A DNA stretch of 64,000 nt from Enterococcus faecium (GTDB taxonomy: Bacteria > Bacillota > Bacilli > Lactobacillales > Enterococcaceae), in contig NZ_CP118955.1 of assembly GCF_029023785.1 (NCBI RefSeq), positions 1,903,501 through 1,967,500 of the forward strand, written 5' to 3'. Each line of letters opens with the position of its first letter. Within the stretch, counting starts at the first letter, position 1. A program made the position numbers and the translations under genes. Positions 52,916 to 63,279 of the stretch are shown here, piece by piece. The notes beneath the pieces were generated by a model, which was given only the letters and a program-made list of their open reading frames with translations, searched no databases and had not been told where the DNA came from.

Positions 52916-53067
52916 TGCATGAAATTAGGAATAACTAATAAAACAATAGCAATCAATAGTAAAATCTTACTTAATATAGTTTCGGAAAAAATAAATAATC
53001 CTAAATTTATAATTACTGCTAAAAAAATGCATAAATTATACTCTAAATTATTTTTTTTTAAATTCAT
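52891..53067 (-). CDS. eniB: Enterocin B immunity protein
   Basis: A 58-residue membrane protein (MNLKKNNLEYNLCIFLAV start) with two hydrophobic segments (about 11-27 and 31-46) and a KKKRKN tail. Length, opposite orientation and position behind entB match the known enterocin B immunity gene. AGAGAGGATG is the ribosome binding site. It probably shares a transcript with the upstream immunity gene at 53090-53287. Confidence 0.88.
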   Translation of the reverse strand: MNLKKNNLEYNLCIFLAVIINLGLFIFSETILSKILLLIAIVLLVIPNFMQKKKRKNS

Positions 53068-53089
53068 AATATAAACATCCTCTCTTTAA

Positions 53090-53287
53090 TTAGTGTACCA
53101 TTCCGAAATATTTCATCCCCAGCTCTTTTTTTACTAATATACCAACTACATTTAATAACAAGATAACTAGTAAACTTAATATTTTTAGTGGCATAGAACC
53201 TTCAAAAATAAATAAAGGCACCATAAGTGTAGCTATCAATATAAATATAACTACAGATCTTACATATTTTATTATTTTACGGAACAT
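53090..53287 (-). CDS. Probable bacteriocin immunity protein
   Basis: A 65-residue basic protein with two membrane helices (about 10-29 and 31-50) ending KKELGMKYFGMVH. Its ATG overlaps the stop of the small bacteriocin gene by one base (TAATG), so the two are translationally coupled, as in bacteriocin/immunity pairs. It is followed 22 bases later by eniB on the same strand. Function inferred from context and topology. Confidence 0.65.
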   Translation of the reverse strand: MFRKIIKYVRSVVIFILIATLMVPLFIFEGSMPLKILSLLVILLLNVVGILVKKELGMKYFGMVH

Positions 53288-53409
53288 TATAACCTATTAC
53301 AACTCCGCAAATAGCCATAGCCCATACCATAAATAAGATTTTTACCAGCACCACCACCACCAGATGTTTGTTTTATCTCTTTCGTACTTAATTCTTTTAC
53401 ATTTTGCAT
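53287..53409 (-). CDS. Third class II bacteriocin precursor, unrecognised
   Basis: A 40-residue prepeptide. The leader MQNVKELSTKEIKQTSGG is nearly identical to the enterocin B leader and ends in a double glycine. The mature part is 22 residues, starting GGAGKNLIYGMGYGYLRS and containing one cysteine. It has its own AGGA-repeat promoter (53486-53512) and a ribosome binding site AAAGGAG. It is very short for a class II bacteriocin, so it may be a truncated relic, a peptide pheromone or a genuinely small bacteriocin. I do not recognise the mature sequence. Confidence 0.75.
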   Translation of the reverse strand: MQNVKELSTKEIKQTSGGGGAGKNLIYGMGYGYLRSCNRL

Positions 53410-53485
53410 GTCTCTACATGCTCCTTTTAAAGTTTTTTTAGAACCTCACGACTATAACATGGATAATTTAATCGTGGTCAAAAAC

Positions 53486-53512
53486 TTCCTGAAATAGGGC
53501 GTTTCATATCCT
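53486..53512 (-). promoter_or_regulatory. Direct-repeat operator of the third bacteriocin
   Basis: On the minus strand, TTCAGGATATG and TTTCAGGAAG have cores 22 bp apart (53508-53512, 53486-53490), followed by GTTTTTGA as in the other two promoters. The -10 is less clear: TAAATT at the matching distance or TATAGT 13 bases further. Confidence 0.7.
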
Positions 53513-53577
53513 GAACACGAATTTTTAGTCAATTTTCGAAAAATGAAACTTTAAAATTTCTTTGACCAGAACTCTAT

Positions 53578-53916
53578 TTATTCTTGTGTTGTACCTTCGA
53601 ATAGGTTCCCGTATATCTTTTTTATTTGAAGCTTAAGTTCTTTTCCTTTATTTTTTGGCTCTAAAGACTTAATTTTTCTTACTAATGAGTGGATCATACA
53701 ATCTGATTTAGTGTCGTCCTGCTTTTGCTTATAGAACCATCCCTTCCTATAAAAAGCGATCTGTTCTCTCACCTCTGGAATTGAATAAAGAGTTGATTTT
53801 CAAATTTTTGCTTGATTAGCTACTCTTGAAAAATTTGTAGGTTGACTACCTTCTTTAAGAGTAAGGATAGCTTGATTTGTACATGCTGCCGTTTGCACTC
53901 GCCTATTCCGATGTAC
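53578..53916 (-). pseudogene. Tn554-type TnpC / DUF6262-like remnant
   Basis: One frame reads NQAILTLKEGSQPTNFSRVA, then NQAKI, a stop, and KSTLYSIPEVREQIAFYRKG, continuing to GNLFEGTTQE. The pattern (helical start, SVA..AGVSKSTLY-P-VRERI winged segment) is that of the accessory protein TnpC of Tn554-like transposons. The internal TGA near 53800 and the missing ends make it a relic. Confidence 0.5.
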
Positions 53917-56280
53917 TTATTTTAATATTCCTGTTATTTATATTTTCCTCCAAACTATTTACTCTATCGGGTCTCCCATAAATAATATGGCTATTTCTAA
54001 TTTTTTCTTCAATCTCGATATACTTTTCTAAAATCTGTTGATTTTTACAATTATCTTGTGCTCATACATCTTATAGAAAAATATAGTGTCAATTTACGAA
54101 TGATTTAGCTTTTATCAAACAGCAACTTTTACAGTCTCCTGTCAATTTAGAACTTATTTACTAAGAAAAAATCGATAATACACATTAAAAAAATTGGATA
54201 AATTAGACGCCAAAGAGATACTGATCGTGACAGAATTATTATTGGAAAGTCGTGCATTGAATAAAGTATAGATAATGACTATTATCCCATCACTTATTAA
54301 ATGAGTTTTCCTCGGAGAAACACAAAAAGATAAAATAGAAAATTACCAATGAGCTTTTATACTATAATGCCTCTATATTCTATGAAAAAGATTTAATCAC
54401 TTGCTTATGGCAATTCAGCCGATGGATCGATGAGCATCTGTTTTTAAATTTTACATACAAAAAAACCGAGGACAGCTTGTCGAACGGACAGCAGTTCCGG
54501 TATCTCTTTTTTTCTCAGAATATTATTTCTATGTGCTTTGTTACAATCCATTTTCTTTCAAAAAATAGCATCATTTATAATATGGTTCTCCGTATCGCGA
54601 GCGAATGTTATTGGCTAATCTCTTGGCAAACAAGTGTTCACCACAAAATTCCTAACTAAACAAAAAATAGCATAAATTAATGCTCTTAGTCACAGATCAT
54701 ACTGTTACAGTATGATCTTATTTTCTGACAAAATAAGAATACCAATCATTTATGGTACGACATTCTAAGCGTAAATGATTGATATTCTTTTGCAGAAACA
54801 TTCTTAATTTGTACCTAAAGATTGCTGACTAAAAAATAGATAGAAAATTTTCTTCACTCTATTTAATACGTTGCTTGAAGTTTTATAGTTATCTATTAAC
54901 ATTCTCGTCCCCTATTGTCGGGGATAGGTTTCGATTAGATGAACTCGAAAACGTTGCTATATCAATTATGGAATACATTATTCTCTGTCCAGTGATGGGA
55001 CAATCCATACTCTTCCAATTAGTTATTTGGTCGATTCACGGGAAAAATTTTATATGCAGTTCATTATTACTACTCATCTTCAGACTGTACCGATTCAAAA
55101 CATTACCCTTTCTTCAATTTTCAGTATCTAGATTGAAAATTATACCATACTTAATATTCCTTTCAATCTAGTTTATTCACCAGGTTATATTTCCTAATGA
55201 GACTCATATAATCCTAATTCGTACTTACGCATGTTAATCAATTGTTACACTACCAACACTTGATAAAAAGGCTTTCAACCTCGTTAAGCATGGTCATAAC
55301 ATAGCTGATAATTACCAGATCGAAATTTCTTTATAACTCTTACAAAGCAAAAAGACCGCTCCTTCGCTACAAAATGTGATATTTTTGATAAATGGACTAG
55401 GCTGATTTTTCAACATTTGGTTAATCCCCATTACTAGAGTATGAATATCCTTAACCTGAAGTCCTTTGTCTTTGTTGCTTAGTACGCTCGGGATTTCTTC
55501 TTTTTGTCAAGGATGAAAATGATTTTTCAAAGGATTTTGGATTTTCATTGTATCTATTATCCAAAATGTTTTGAATGTTTAACACTAATGTCATAACTAA
55601 TAATGGCTTATTGCTAGCGTCTATCGAAGTATTTTTTATTTCCTTCAATGTCAATGTCATAGAGATAGACATTTAAAATCTGCGACATTTTCACCGGGAT
55701 TTAGCCCATCTTTTTCGTCAATTTTTGGATTCTTTTTTAGTTTCTATTGGAAAGAATCTTCAACTGACATAATTCATTTTGTATTTTTATCTGTCCTTTT
55801 AACATTTTAGTGTCAATTTTAATAGTGCTTCACACGAGAAAGGTATAAACATACCAATAAATTTGGTATGACTAATGAACCTTGCACTGCATAGTATAGC
55901 CATACGCGGATATACTATATCTCTTATGTTCCTTAGAGTAAAACCTCTAAATCGGTGTGTATTGTTGTTCAAAAAATAAAAAATTCCAGATTAAATCTGT
56001 TCATTAGATACATCTAACCCGTTCAACCAAGAATCGAATTCATTTTTCAATTCTTGCAACTGCCCATAATATTTCTCGCATGATATTTGTTAAGCCACTA
56101 TTCTCATTTTGCTGTTTTTTAACAAATTTAAATTGTAGATATACGTCTACCTTTACGTTATCTACAATTTAAATTTCATTTACGGTAGTAATTCCCGAAT
56201 CGTGAACGTTTGTTACTTACACCGTTTTGATAATAACTTTTTGAATCAAATAAATGCTGTATATAATATTTGGCCCACAC
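53917..56280. other. Decayed DNA with no intact gene
   Basis: About 2.3 kb of AT-rich sequence. Possible coding traces are LDKLDAKEILIVTELLLESR (plus, near 54190) and a 73-codon minus reading at 55451-55672 (MSISMTLTLKEIKNTS...) that seems to continue in another frame as KDIHTLVMGINQMLKN. Hairpins occur at 54694-54718 and 54736-54789. No RNA gene or full IS end recognised. It looks like an old insertion zone. Confidence 0.5.
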
Positions 56281-56520
56281 TTATAATAGCGTTTCATAAC
56301 CAATTGGCAACCCCAACGTACAAATACATTTTTTGACCGCTTTCTTGCTTTCCTCCTCTGGGGTTGTCTGAAGAACATCCTTATAAAGCAAATAAACTTT
56401 CGTACAATAAGATCTTCCAGTAATTTTGATTAGTTGACGACAAGCTTCCATACTAGTACTGTTCATCATTTCTAAGATGCTGCTGCCGATGAACAAAATA
56501 TTCTCTTGTCGATCATTCAA
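56281..56520 (-). CDS. Small ORF behind the RpiR regulator, doubtful
   Basis: 79 codons from a TTG that overlaps the RpiR stop (TTGA), reading NDRQENILFIGSSILEMMNS and ending LGLPIGYETLL. No ribosome binding site is visible, though the overlap could couple it. No family recognised. It may be a residual C-terminus of a decayed gene. Confidence 0.35.
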   Translation of the reverse strand: MNDRQENILFIGSSILEMMNSTSMEACRQLIKITGRSYCTKVYLLYKDVLQTTPEEESKKAVKKCICTLGLPIGYETLL

Positions 56521-57314
56521 CGAAAAACAAGATGGTAAGTGTCTGTTCCACTGCTTTCGATAAATTGGTACAAAATTAATTCCATTAATGCAATCATTGA
56601 GATATGTGACGTAATATCTAGATGATTCAAGCTGATTTCATCTGTAAACAAATAAAGATTAATATCACTAAAATTTTGTATTAAGTTATTATCTGCTCCA
56701 GTAATTGAAACGATTAAAGGATGATCTTGTTCCTTTATTTTTCGAATTGTTTCGATCAACTCTAAATCTTCTCCTTTGTAACTGAAGATAAAGGCTATAT
56801 CATTTTTTTTAACTTGCTTTTGTGCAATAGAACGAGTTTGATGATCTTCAGGAAAAATTACAAAAAAACCGGCTGTATTATACAAATATCGTATATAACG
56901 CATAATTTCTTTACTCAATCCTTTAGCAAATAAAAAAATTTTAGGCTGTTTTTGTAGTTGTTCTACAATTAGTTTCACTTTATCTGTATCTATTACGCGA
57001 ACAGATTCAACTAAATTCTTTAAATACTCTTCGCGATAATCTTTCTGGCTAACGACAAAAGGTGAACTCTCGGGAAGAGGAGTTTTATAAAGTAACGTAT
57101 ATTTAATAACAGTGGTAAACTCACTAAATCCAGAAAATCCAAGCTTTCTGACAAAACGCAGAAAAGTAGTTGTTGAAACAAAACAGTCATCAGCAACTTC
57201 GCGGATACTTTTACTTTTAATGTTTTCTAGGTTATTGATGACGTAATCAAAAAGAATTTGTTCATTCTTAGTCAGCTCTGAAATATGACTATTGGCTATT
57301 TCAAAAAAATCCAT
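56517..57314 (-). CDS. RpiR-family transcriptional regulator
   Basis: 265 residues: an N-terminal HTH_6 domain (about 1-75, SIREVADDCFVSTTTFLRFVRKLG) and a SIS sugar/ligand-binding domain (about 110-245, IFLFAKGLSKEIMRYI). It follows the deiminase-like gene by 17 bases and probably controls the agmatine cluster. In E. faecalis this pathway uses a LuxR-type regulator (AguR), so an RpiR protein here is a different arrangement. Confidence 0.88.
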   Translation of the reverse strand: MDFFEIANSHISELTKNEQILFDYVINNLENIKSKSIREVADDCFVSTTTFLRFVRKLGFSGFSEFTTVIKYTLLYKTPLPESSPFVVSQKDYREEYLKNLVESVRVIDTDKVKLIVEQLQKQPKIFLFAKGLSKEIMRYIRYLYNTAGFFVIFPEDHQTRSIAQKQVKKNDIAFIFSYKGEDLELIETIRKIKEQDHPLIVSITGADNNLIQNFSDINLYLFTDEISLNHLDITSHISMIALMELILYQFIESSGTDTYHLVFR

Positions 57315-57331
57315 TACCGATCACCCCTTTC

Positions 57332-58417
57332 TTATTGAGGTACTCCTTGAGCAACACAGTGAATATTTCCACCACCAAGTAAAATTTCACGAGCCATTAC
57401 ACCAATAATTTCATATTCTGGGTATATTTTTTTTAATAGTGCTTCTGCTTTTTTATCATTTGAGTCCTCAAAAAGTGGAAAAATAATGCCGCCATTTGCT
57501 GTATAATAGCTTACATAAGAAGCAATCAACCGATCACCGAAAAATCGAGGAAGCATGCCATTTACCGGATCAACACCAGCAGCTTCTTCCTCTGTAATGT
57601 ATAAAGGTTTCGGTAATTCTATCTTGTGTATAATGAAGCTTCTTCCTTTTGCGTCTTTTTCTTTCATCAATACTTCTTCTGCTTCTCTGACGATTTCGTA
57701 CATTGGATCACTTGTTTGTTCACACCAACTCAAAATAATTTCACCAGGCCGTACAACATTGATTAAATTATCGATATCACCGTTTGTTTCATCCAAAAAA
57801 AAGCCTCGAGGAAACCAAACGATTTTTTCTATGCCACAATACTCTTTTAGAATTTTTTCAATTGATTCTTTATCTAATTGAGGGTTACGTCCTTCTGATA
57901 ACAAGCATTCTTCTGTTGCAAAAAGCGTTCCTTCCCCATCTGTATGTATTGAGCAACCTTCTAGAACAAACTCTTGTAATTGGTAATATTCAATTCTCTC
58001 CTGTTCACAAATTTTTTGAGCTAACAAATCATCTTGATCCCACGGAAAAAATAACCCATCTAACAAACCGCCCCAAGCATTAAATCGAAAATCGACACCA
58101 CGTACTTCCCCCAAAGAATTCATAACATATAATGGTCCCGTGTCTTTTATCCATGCGTCGTTATTACTTACTTCTAGTACACGTATTTTTTCAGGTAATT
58201 GATAACGTGCATTCAAGAATTGTTGATGCGAAACGAGCATAGTTACATTTTCAAATCGTGCAATTACTTCAGCGACTTCAGCGTATGCTTTTTGTGCAGG
58301 TTTTCCCCCTAAACGCCAGTTATCTGGACGTTCTGGCCAAATCAAATAGCATTCTTTATGAAAAGACCACTCTGGCGCCAATTGAAAACCATCTTTTTTT
58401 GGTGACGATTCTAGCAT
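57332..58417 (-). CDS. Agmatine deiminase paralogue lacking the catalytic histidine
   Basis: A 361-residue pentein-fold protein closely resembling the deiminase at 59563-60669. It keeps the C-terminal cysteine (GGGNIHCVAQG). But DETNGHVDN of active agmatine deiminases reads DETNGDIDN; the catalytic His is Asp214 (codon 57776-57778). Also WVRDCGP reads WIKDTGP, and [11 protein letters not shown] reads EGCSIHTDGEG. Activity on agmatine is therefore doubtful; it may act on another guanidine, bind ligand or be regulatory. The start is ATG 58417 behind AAAGGAGG. A terminator (58528-58560) separates it from the operon upstream. Confidence 0.85.
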   Translation of the reverse strand: MLESSPKKDGFQLAPEWSFHKECYLIWPERPDNWRLGGKPAQKAYAEVAEVIARFENVTMLVSHQQFLNARYQLPEKIRVLEVSNNDAWIKDTGPLYVMNSLGEVRGVDFRFNAWGGLLDGLFFPWDQDDLLAQKICEQERIEYYQLQEFVLEGCSIHTDGEGTLFATEECLLSEGRNPQLDKESIEKILKEYCGIEKIVWFPRGFFLDETNGDIDNLINVVRPGEIILSWCEQTSDPMYEIVREAEEVLMKEKDAKGRSFIIHKIELPKPLYITEEEAAGVDPVNGMLPRFFGDRLIASYVSYYTANGGIIFPLFEDSNDKKAEALLKKIYPEYEIIGVMAREILLGGGNIHCVAQGVPQ

Positions 58418-58527
58418 AAATGTTCCTCCTTTAAATAAACCAACATTCTTAGTAACCAACTAAATTTTAGGGTATTGTCTTAAACATACTATAACATTCT
58501 AAGTATATCTATAATAGGATTAAAAAA

Positions 58528-58560
58528 GCGAAATAGAAACAACTAGATGTTCTATTTCGC
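58528..58560 (-). terminator. Terminator after carbamate kinase
   Basis: GCGAAATAGAA.A / T.TTCTATTTCGC hairpin followed on the minus strand by TTTTTTAATCC. It divides the agmatine operon from the second deiminase and RpiR genes, which would need a promoter in 58418-58527. Confidence 0.85.
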
Positions 58561-58576
58561 ACAGTTACTTTTTCTT

Positions 58577-59566
58577 TTACTCATATGTTAATATATCTAC
58601 TAAGTGACTTTTTTGTTCTAAATTTTGTGAGCTATAAATAATCGTGCCAGCATTTTCTTTTAGTAATTTATCTAAATTTTCTAAAGAAGTAATTACAGCT
58701 CGCGCATTAGGTTTTTTCTTAACAAATTCTAAGGCAGCTTCCACTTTTGGCAACATACTTCCTGGTGCAAACTCACCATTATCTTTGTATTTTTCTAATG
58801 TCTCAATATCAATTTTTTTCAGTTCTTTTTGTTGCGGTGTGTTAAAATGGACAGCAACATTTGCAACACCAGTTAAGATAATCAGTTCATTTGCATCAAT
58901 GATTTCAGCAAGTTTTTCAGAAGCAAAGTCTTTATCTATCACAGCTTCTTTACCTCTTAGGCCTTCACCAGTTTGAATTACCGGAATACCACCACCTCCT
59001 CCTGCAATTACAATTACATCTGAATCAACTAGCGTTTTTATAACTTTTGATTCAACTATATCTATAGGTTTAGGAGAAGCCACTACTTTACGCCATCCTC
59101 TTCCTGCATCTTCTTTGAAGATAGAATCGGTCATTCTCGTTTCTTTTTCAGCCTGTTCTTTCGTCATAAATGGCCCAATTGGTTTAGTAGGCTGTTTAAA
59201 TCCTGGATCTTCTTCAGAAACAATAACTTGAGTGAACAATCCTACTATGGATTTTTCTATACCACGTTTCTTCAATTCATTCGTTAACGCCTGTGCTAGC
59301 CAATATCCTATGCTGCCTTGAGTCATTGCAACATTGGTATCAAGTGGCATTGCTGGATTCGTTTGGGTTGCTCCAGCTTTTTGTTGTAATAATAAGTTAC
59401 CTACTTGAGGCCCGTTACCATGAGTAATAAGTAGCTTATAGCCTTTTTCAACTAGAGCAGCTAATGACTGAGCTGTTTCAACTAAAGTCTTTTGTTGTCC
59501 TGTTGCCGTAGGATCATTTGTTAATATTGCATTCCCTCCTAATGCCACAACTATTTTCTTTGTCAT
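58577..59566 (-). CDS. aguC: Carbamate kinase
   Basis: A 329-residue amino-acid-kinase-fold enzyme transferring phosphate from carbamoyl phosphate to ADP, giving ATP, CO2 and ammonia: the energy-yielding last step. VALGGNAIL (8-16), [13 protein letters not shown] (about 50) and GGGGGIPV (about 200) are family motifs. Its ATG overlaps the stop of the agmatine deiminase gene (ATGA). The same family serves arginine deiminase pathways; context assigns it to agmatine. Confidence 0.95.
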   Translation of the reverse strand: MTKKIVVALGGNAILTNDPTATGQQKTLVETAQSLAALVEKGYKLLITHGNGPQVGNLLLQQKAGATQTNPAMPLDTNVAMTQGSIGYWLAQALTNELKKRGIEKSIVGLFTQVIVSEEDPGFKQPTKPIGPFMTKEQAEKETRMTDSIFKEDAGRGWRKVVASPKPIDIVESKVIKTLVDSDVIVIAGGGGGIPVIQTGEGLRGKEAVIDKDFASEKLAEIIDANELIILTGVANVAVHFNTPQQKELKKIDIETLEKYKDNGEFAPGSMLPKVEAALEFVKKKPNARAVITSLENLDKLLKENAGTIIYSSQNLEQKSHLVDILTYE

Positions 59567-60669
59567 AACACGTTTTCTCCTTTAGGGATTTGTTGCGTAA
59601 TACAATGAATGTTTCCTCCACCTAATAAGATTTCTCGAGTATAAACACCCACAATTTTACGATCAGGATATAAGGATTGCAATGTTTCCTTTGCCTTTTC
59701 GTCCATTGGATCATCAAATAATGGATAAATAACTCCTCCATTTGCTGTATAGTAATTTACATAACTTGCTGCCAAACGATCTCCTTTTTGACGTGGAAGT
59801 GTACCATTTATGGTATCTACTCCATGACTTTCTTTTTCGTTAATAAGTATAGGCTTAGGCACATGCAATTTTGTTACATGAATATTTCGACCTTTTGCAT
59901 CTACGGAGTTTTCCAGAATTTCTAGGCATTCTTTAGAAATTTCATATTGTGGATCCTGCTTATCATCTGTCCAAGCTAAAACAACTTCACCAGGCGCTAC
60001 AAAATTAACAATATTATCTACATGGCCATTCGTTTCATCTAAATAAATTCCGCGCTTTAACCAAATTACCTTATCAATATTTAGATACTCTCCTAAAATA
60101 TTTTCAATTTGTTCTTTTGATAGCTGTGGATTACGTCCTTTTGATAATAAGCACTCTTCTGTGGTAATTAATGTACCTTCTCCATCAACATGGATAGATC
60201 CCCCTTCCAAAACAAAATTATCTAAACGATAACGGTCCTTCCATTCAATTTCACAAATTTTTTGTGCAACTTGATCGTCTTGATCCCAAGGGAAATAAAG
60301 TCCATCTTCCAGCCCGCCCCAAGCGTTGAATGTCCAATCCACACCTCGAACTTTTCCTTGACTATTTGTAACAAAAGTAGGACCACAATCTCGAACCCAT
60401 GAATCATTATTAGCAATTTCTACCACCCGTATATGTTCGGGAAGCATGTGGCGAGCATTATCATACTGATCAGAATTCACACCCATTGTAACAGGCTCAA
60501 AATTGGCAATCGCCCTAGCAACCTCTGCGAAAGCTCGCTGGGCTGGTTTTCCTCCATCTCGCCAATTATCAGGACGTTGTGGCCACAACATATATACTCC
60601 TTCATGCGCCGAAAATTCTCCGGGCATTCTAAAATGATCTTTTTTAGGTGAACTATCAATTGTTTTCAT
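59563..60669 (-). CDS. aguA: Agmatine deiminase
   Basis: A 368-residue enzyme converting agmatine to N-carbamoylputrescine and ammonia. All signature residues are present: WVRDCGPT (Asp near 96), [21 protein letters not shown] (His216 and Asp218) and the nucleophile in [11 protein letters not shown]. Equivalent positions in E. faecalis AgDI are His218, Asp220 and Cys357. Overlaps the antiporter gene by 14 bases and carbamate kinase by four. Confidence 0.96.
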   Translation of the reverse strand: MKTIDSSPKKDHFRMPGEFSAHEGVYMLWPQRPDNWRDGGKPAQRAFAEVARAIANFEPVTMGVNSDQYDNARHMLPEHIRVVEIANNDSWVRDCGPTFVTNSQGKVRGVDWTFNAWGGLEDGLYFPWDQDDQVAQKICEIEWKDRYRLDNFVLEGGSIHVDGEGTLITTEECLLSKGRNPQLSKEQIENILGEYLNIDKVIWLKRGIYLDETNGHVDNIVNFVAPGEVVLAWTDDKQDPQYEISKECLEILENSVDAKGRNIHVTKLHVPKPILINEKESHGVDTINGTLPRQKGDRLAASYVNYYTANGGVIYPLFDDPMDEKAKETLQSLYPDRKIVGVYTREILLGGGNIHCITQQIPKGENVL

Positions 60670-62044
60670 CAGTAAGCACTCCTTTATCTTTTTTTTCTTT
60701 TGACGAATAGTGAATCACGATTTCACCAATAACAAAGGCAAAAATTGTTCCGAGCAACACGGGTACTTTAGTATTTATCTCTGAAGAACTTGAATCTAGA
60801 GGAACTACAGAAAAAAGTAGTGTCGCGATTAGCAACAACATTGGGATAATCGTCATTAATTTTAACAACCAATTTGGTCCAGGAACTTTAAATGGACGAA
60901 CAACATGAGAATCGATTTTTCTTAACTTCAAGAACGCTGGAAACATCATAATATAAGAAAGTAACAATGCTACTACATTTAGTGAGAAAAACGCCCAAAA
61001 AATATTCTCATTTGGGATAAAGGGTGCAATAATAATTAGAAGTGAAGCAATAATACCATTAGTGACAGAAGCTCCTACTGGCATATCATTTTTTTGACTT
61101 TTTTTAGCGAAAATTAGAGGCATATCATGATTTTTTGCAGCATACAAAGCGACATAATTTACTCCTAAGGACCAAGAAATCAAGTTTGCTGCCAGCGTAT
61201 ACATGAAGAAAATACCGATTAATACAACAAAAGGATTCAATCCCCCAACAAGCAAAATAAAGCTGTCAATTAATCCTCCAGAAGCAGATAATTGATCTGC
61301 TGGTACCGCCGCTCCCATTCCAAATGCAGCAAACAAATAGAAAAAGGCGATCAAAACACCACCATAAATAATAGCTTGTGGAATTTGTTTTTTAGGGTTA
61401 TCCATTTCATTTGCTAGAGTAGTGACCACTTCAAATCCTAAAAAATTAAACAAGATAACAGATAAAAAACTAAAATTTTGAATATCTAGTTTAGGTAACA
61501 AAGCTGTTCCAGAAAAGTTATTAGCCATTCCTTTTGTTAATGCATGATAGATACCCAAAACACCAAGACATATCATGATTGCCACTTTCGCAAATGCAGC
61601 GATATTTAAGATCCACTTACTATCACTAACAGGGTAACAGCTAATTATCGTAACAATCCAGACAAATACCAACTGCAACATAATTAGTAGAGGCGTACTA
61701 AAGTTTAACTGAAAAATTTGAGTTAATACTTCTTGAAATAAAACGGCGAGACTCGCCATCCAAATAGGAAAATTAATCCAGTAAAACCAAGCGACTCTAG
61801 CACCCCACTTTCTTCCATAAGCTTTTTTAACCCAGTCATAGATCCCTCCTTCGCCGTCATATGTCGTACCAAGTTCAGCTGATATTAATCCGTAAGGTAA
61901 GAAAAATAATATCAACAATAAACCCCACCAAAAAAATTGCGAAGAGCCGATTGCAGCAGCTGGTGCTGCCGACTCTACCACTAAGATAACTACAACGGCC
62001 ATCAATACTGCATCAAATAAACGGAATTTCTTTTTTTCTTTCAT
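60656..62044 (-). CDS. aguD: Agmatine/putrescine antiporter, APC family
   Basis: A 462-residue APC-superfamily exchanger with about twelve membrane helices and the N-terminal [17 protein letters not shown] segment. By position, between putrescine carbamoyltransferase and agmatine deiminase, it exchanges external agmatine for internal putrescine, so the pathway runs without net transport cost. The cytosolic tail ([11 protein letters not shown]) is basic. Confidence 0.93.
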   Translation of the reverse strand: MKEKKKFRLFDAVLMAVVVILVVESAAPAAAIGSSQFFWWGLLLILFFLPYGLISAELGTTYDGEGGIYDWVKKAYGRKWGARVAWFYWINFPIWMASLAVLFQEVLTQIFQLNFSTPLLIMLQLVFVWIVTIISCYPVSDSKWILNIAAFAKVAIMICLGVLGIYHALTKGMANNFSGTALLPKLDIQNFSFLSVILFNFLGFEVVTTLANEMDNPKKQIPQAIIYGGVLIAFFYLFAAFGMGAAVPADQLSASGGLIDSFILLVGGLNPFVVLIGIFFMYTLAANLISWSLGVNYVALYAAKNHDMPLIFAKKSQKNDMPVGASVTNGIIASLLIIIAPFIPNENIFWAFFSLNVVALLLSYIMMFPAFLKLRKIDSHVVRPFKVPGPNWLLKLMTIIPMLLLIATLLFSVVPLDSSSSEINTKVPVLLGTIFAFVIGEIVIHYSSKEKKDKGVLTDENN

Positions 62045-62155
62045 TATTGTGCTCCTTTCGATGAGCCTTTTATGAAAAGTACGTGTAAATTTTTTTATTC
62101 TCTATGAATTAGCAAAAAATTCACACGTCTCTTCTACTGCTTAAGCAAGTTCTTG

Positions 62156-63190
62156 CTAATCTCTTCGTTCTAATTGACGTTTAGGTTTCAGCATACACTG
62201 CAGTTCCCCATCAAATTTTTCTGCTAAAGCTTGATCGGCATAATCCAAATATGGATTCAAAAAATAAACTAATAAAGCACGCATAGCTGTTAATCGATTT
62301 TCTGCTTCATCTAATACGATAGATTGTTCACCATCTAGCACTTCATCTGTAACTTCTTCACCGCGTGTTGCTGGTAAGCAGTGCAAAAATTTTGCATGTG
62401 GTGAAGCTTTTTTCATCAATTCATTATTTACTTGGTAGGTTGGATAGAAAATATTCATCCGTTCTTCTTCAGATAATTCCGCTTCATATAAGCCATACCA
62501 CACATCCGTATAGACAAAGTCCGCATCTTTAAGAGCCACATTAACATCTTCTGTGATCTGCACACTTCCTCCTGATTTTTTGGCATTTTCCTTCCCTATT
62601 TCTAATGCTTCTTCTTTAATTTGGAATCCCTCTGGTCCGTATTGAACAAAATCCATTCCCATTTTTGTTGCCATAAACATGGTAGATACACAAACTTGCG
62701 TTGCATCTCCAACAAAAACAATTTTACAATCAGATAATTTTTTTCCTTTCGGTAAATGTTCAGTCATCGTAATAATATCGCCTAGTTCTTGCGTAGGATG
62801 GTTGTAATCACTCATGCCATTAATAACTGGAATTGTTGCGTTCTTTGCCAACGAAACCACTGATTCATGACGTTCAACTCGAGCCATTAATATATCTACT
62901 AAACGTGATAATACTCGTGCAGTATCACCAAGACTTTCATGTCCTCCTAGTTGTATTTGACCAGGTGCTAAATATTGAGCGTGTCCTCCTAATTGTTCCA
63001 TTGCGGTTTCAAATGAAACACGGGTTCGAGTGGAAGACTGTTCAAAAATCATACCTAGTGTTTTATTTTTAAGTAGTAATGGGTAATGACCATACTTAAT
63101 ACTTTTTTTGATTTTTAATCCTAGTTTGATTAAGTAATCGATTTCTTCTTTTGTAAAATCATTTGTATCGATAAAATCTCTTTTCTGCAT
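62156..63190 (-). CDS. aguB: Putrescine carbamoyltransferase
   Basis: A 344-residue transcarbamylase that phosphorolyses carbamoylputrescine to putrescine and carbamoyl phosphate. STRTRVSFE (about 53) binds carbamoyl phosphate; HPTQELGD and HCLPATRG are family motifs. It lacks the SMG loop typical of ornithine carbamoyltransferases and has the longer C-terminal helix (residues 320-344) of the putrescine enzymes. First gene of the cluster, with GAAGGAGC before the ATG. Confidence 0.95.
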   Translation of the reverse strand: MQKRDFIDTNDFTKEEIDYLIKLGLKIKKSIKYGHYPLLLKNKTLGMIFEQSSTRTRVSFETAMEQLGGHAQYLAPGQIQLGGHESLGDTARVLSRLVDILMARVERHESVVSLAKNATIPVINGMSDYNHPTQELGDIITMTEHLPKGKKLSDCKIVFVGDATQVCVSTMFMATKMGMDFVQYGPEGFQIKEEALEIGKENAKKSGGSVQITEDVNVALKDADFVYTDVWYGLYEAELSEEERMNIFYPTYQVNNELMKKASPHAKFLHCLPATRGEEVTDEVLDGEQSIVLDEAENRLTAMRALLVYFLNPYLDYADQALAEKFDGELQCMLKPKRQLERRD

Positions 63191-63279
63191 AATTAACGCT
63201 CCTTCGAAATTTTTAATTGATATGTCTTTTACTCGAGTAATATATCTGACATATTTAGAATAAGCGTCTTTCGAGATTT

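Noticed and set aside
54477..54659. 60-codon plus-strand frame in the decayed region
   Set aside because: No ribosome binding site and no recognisable protein; base composition matches the surrounding junk.
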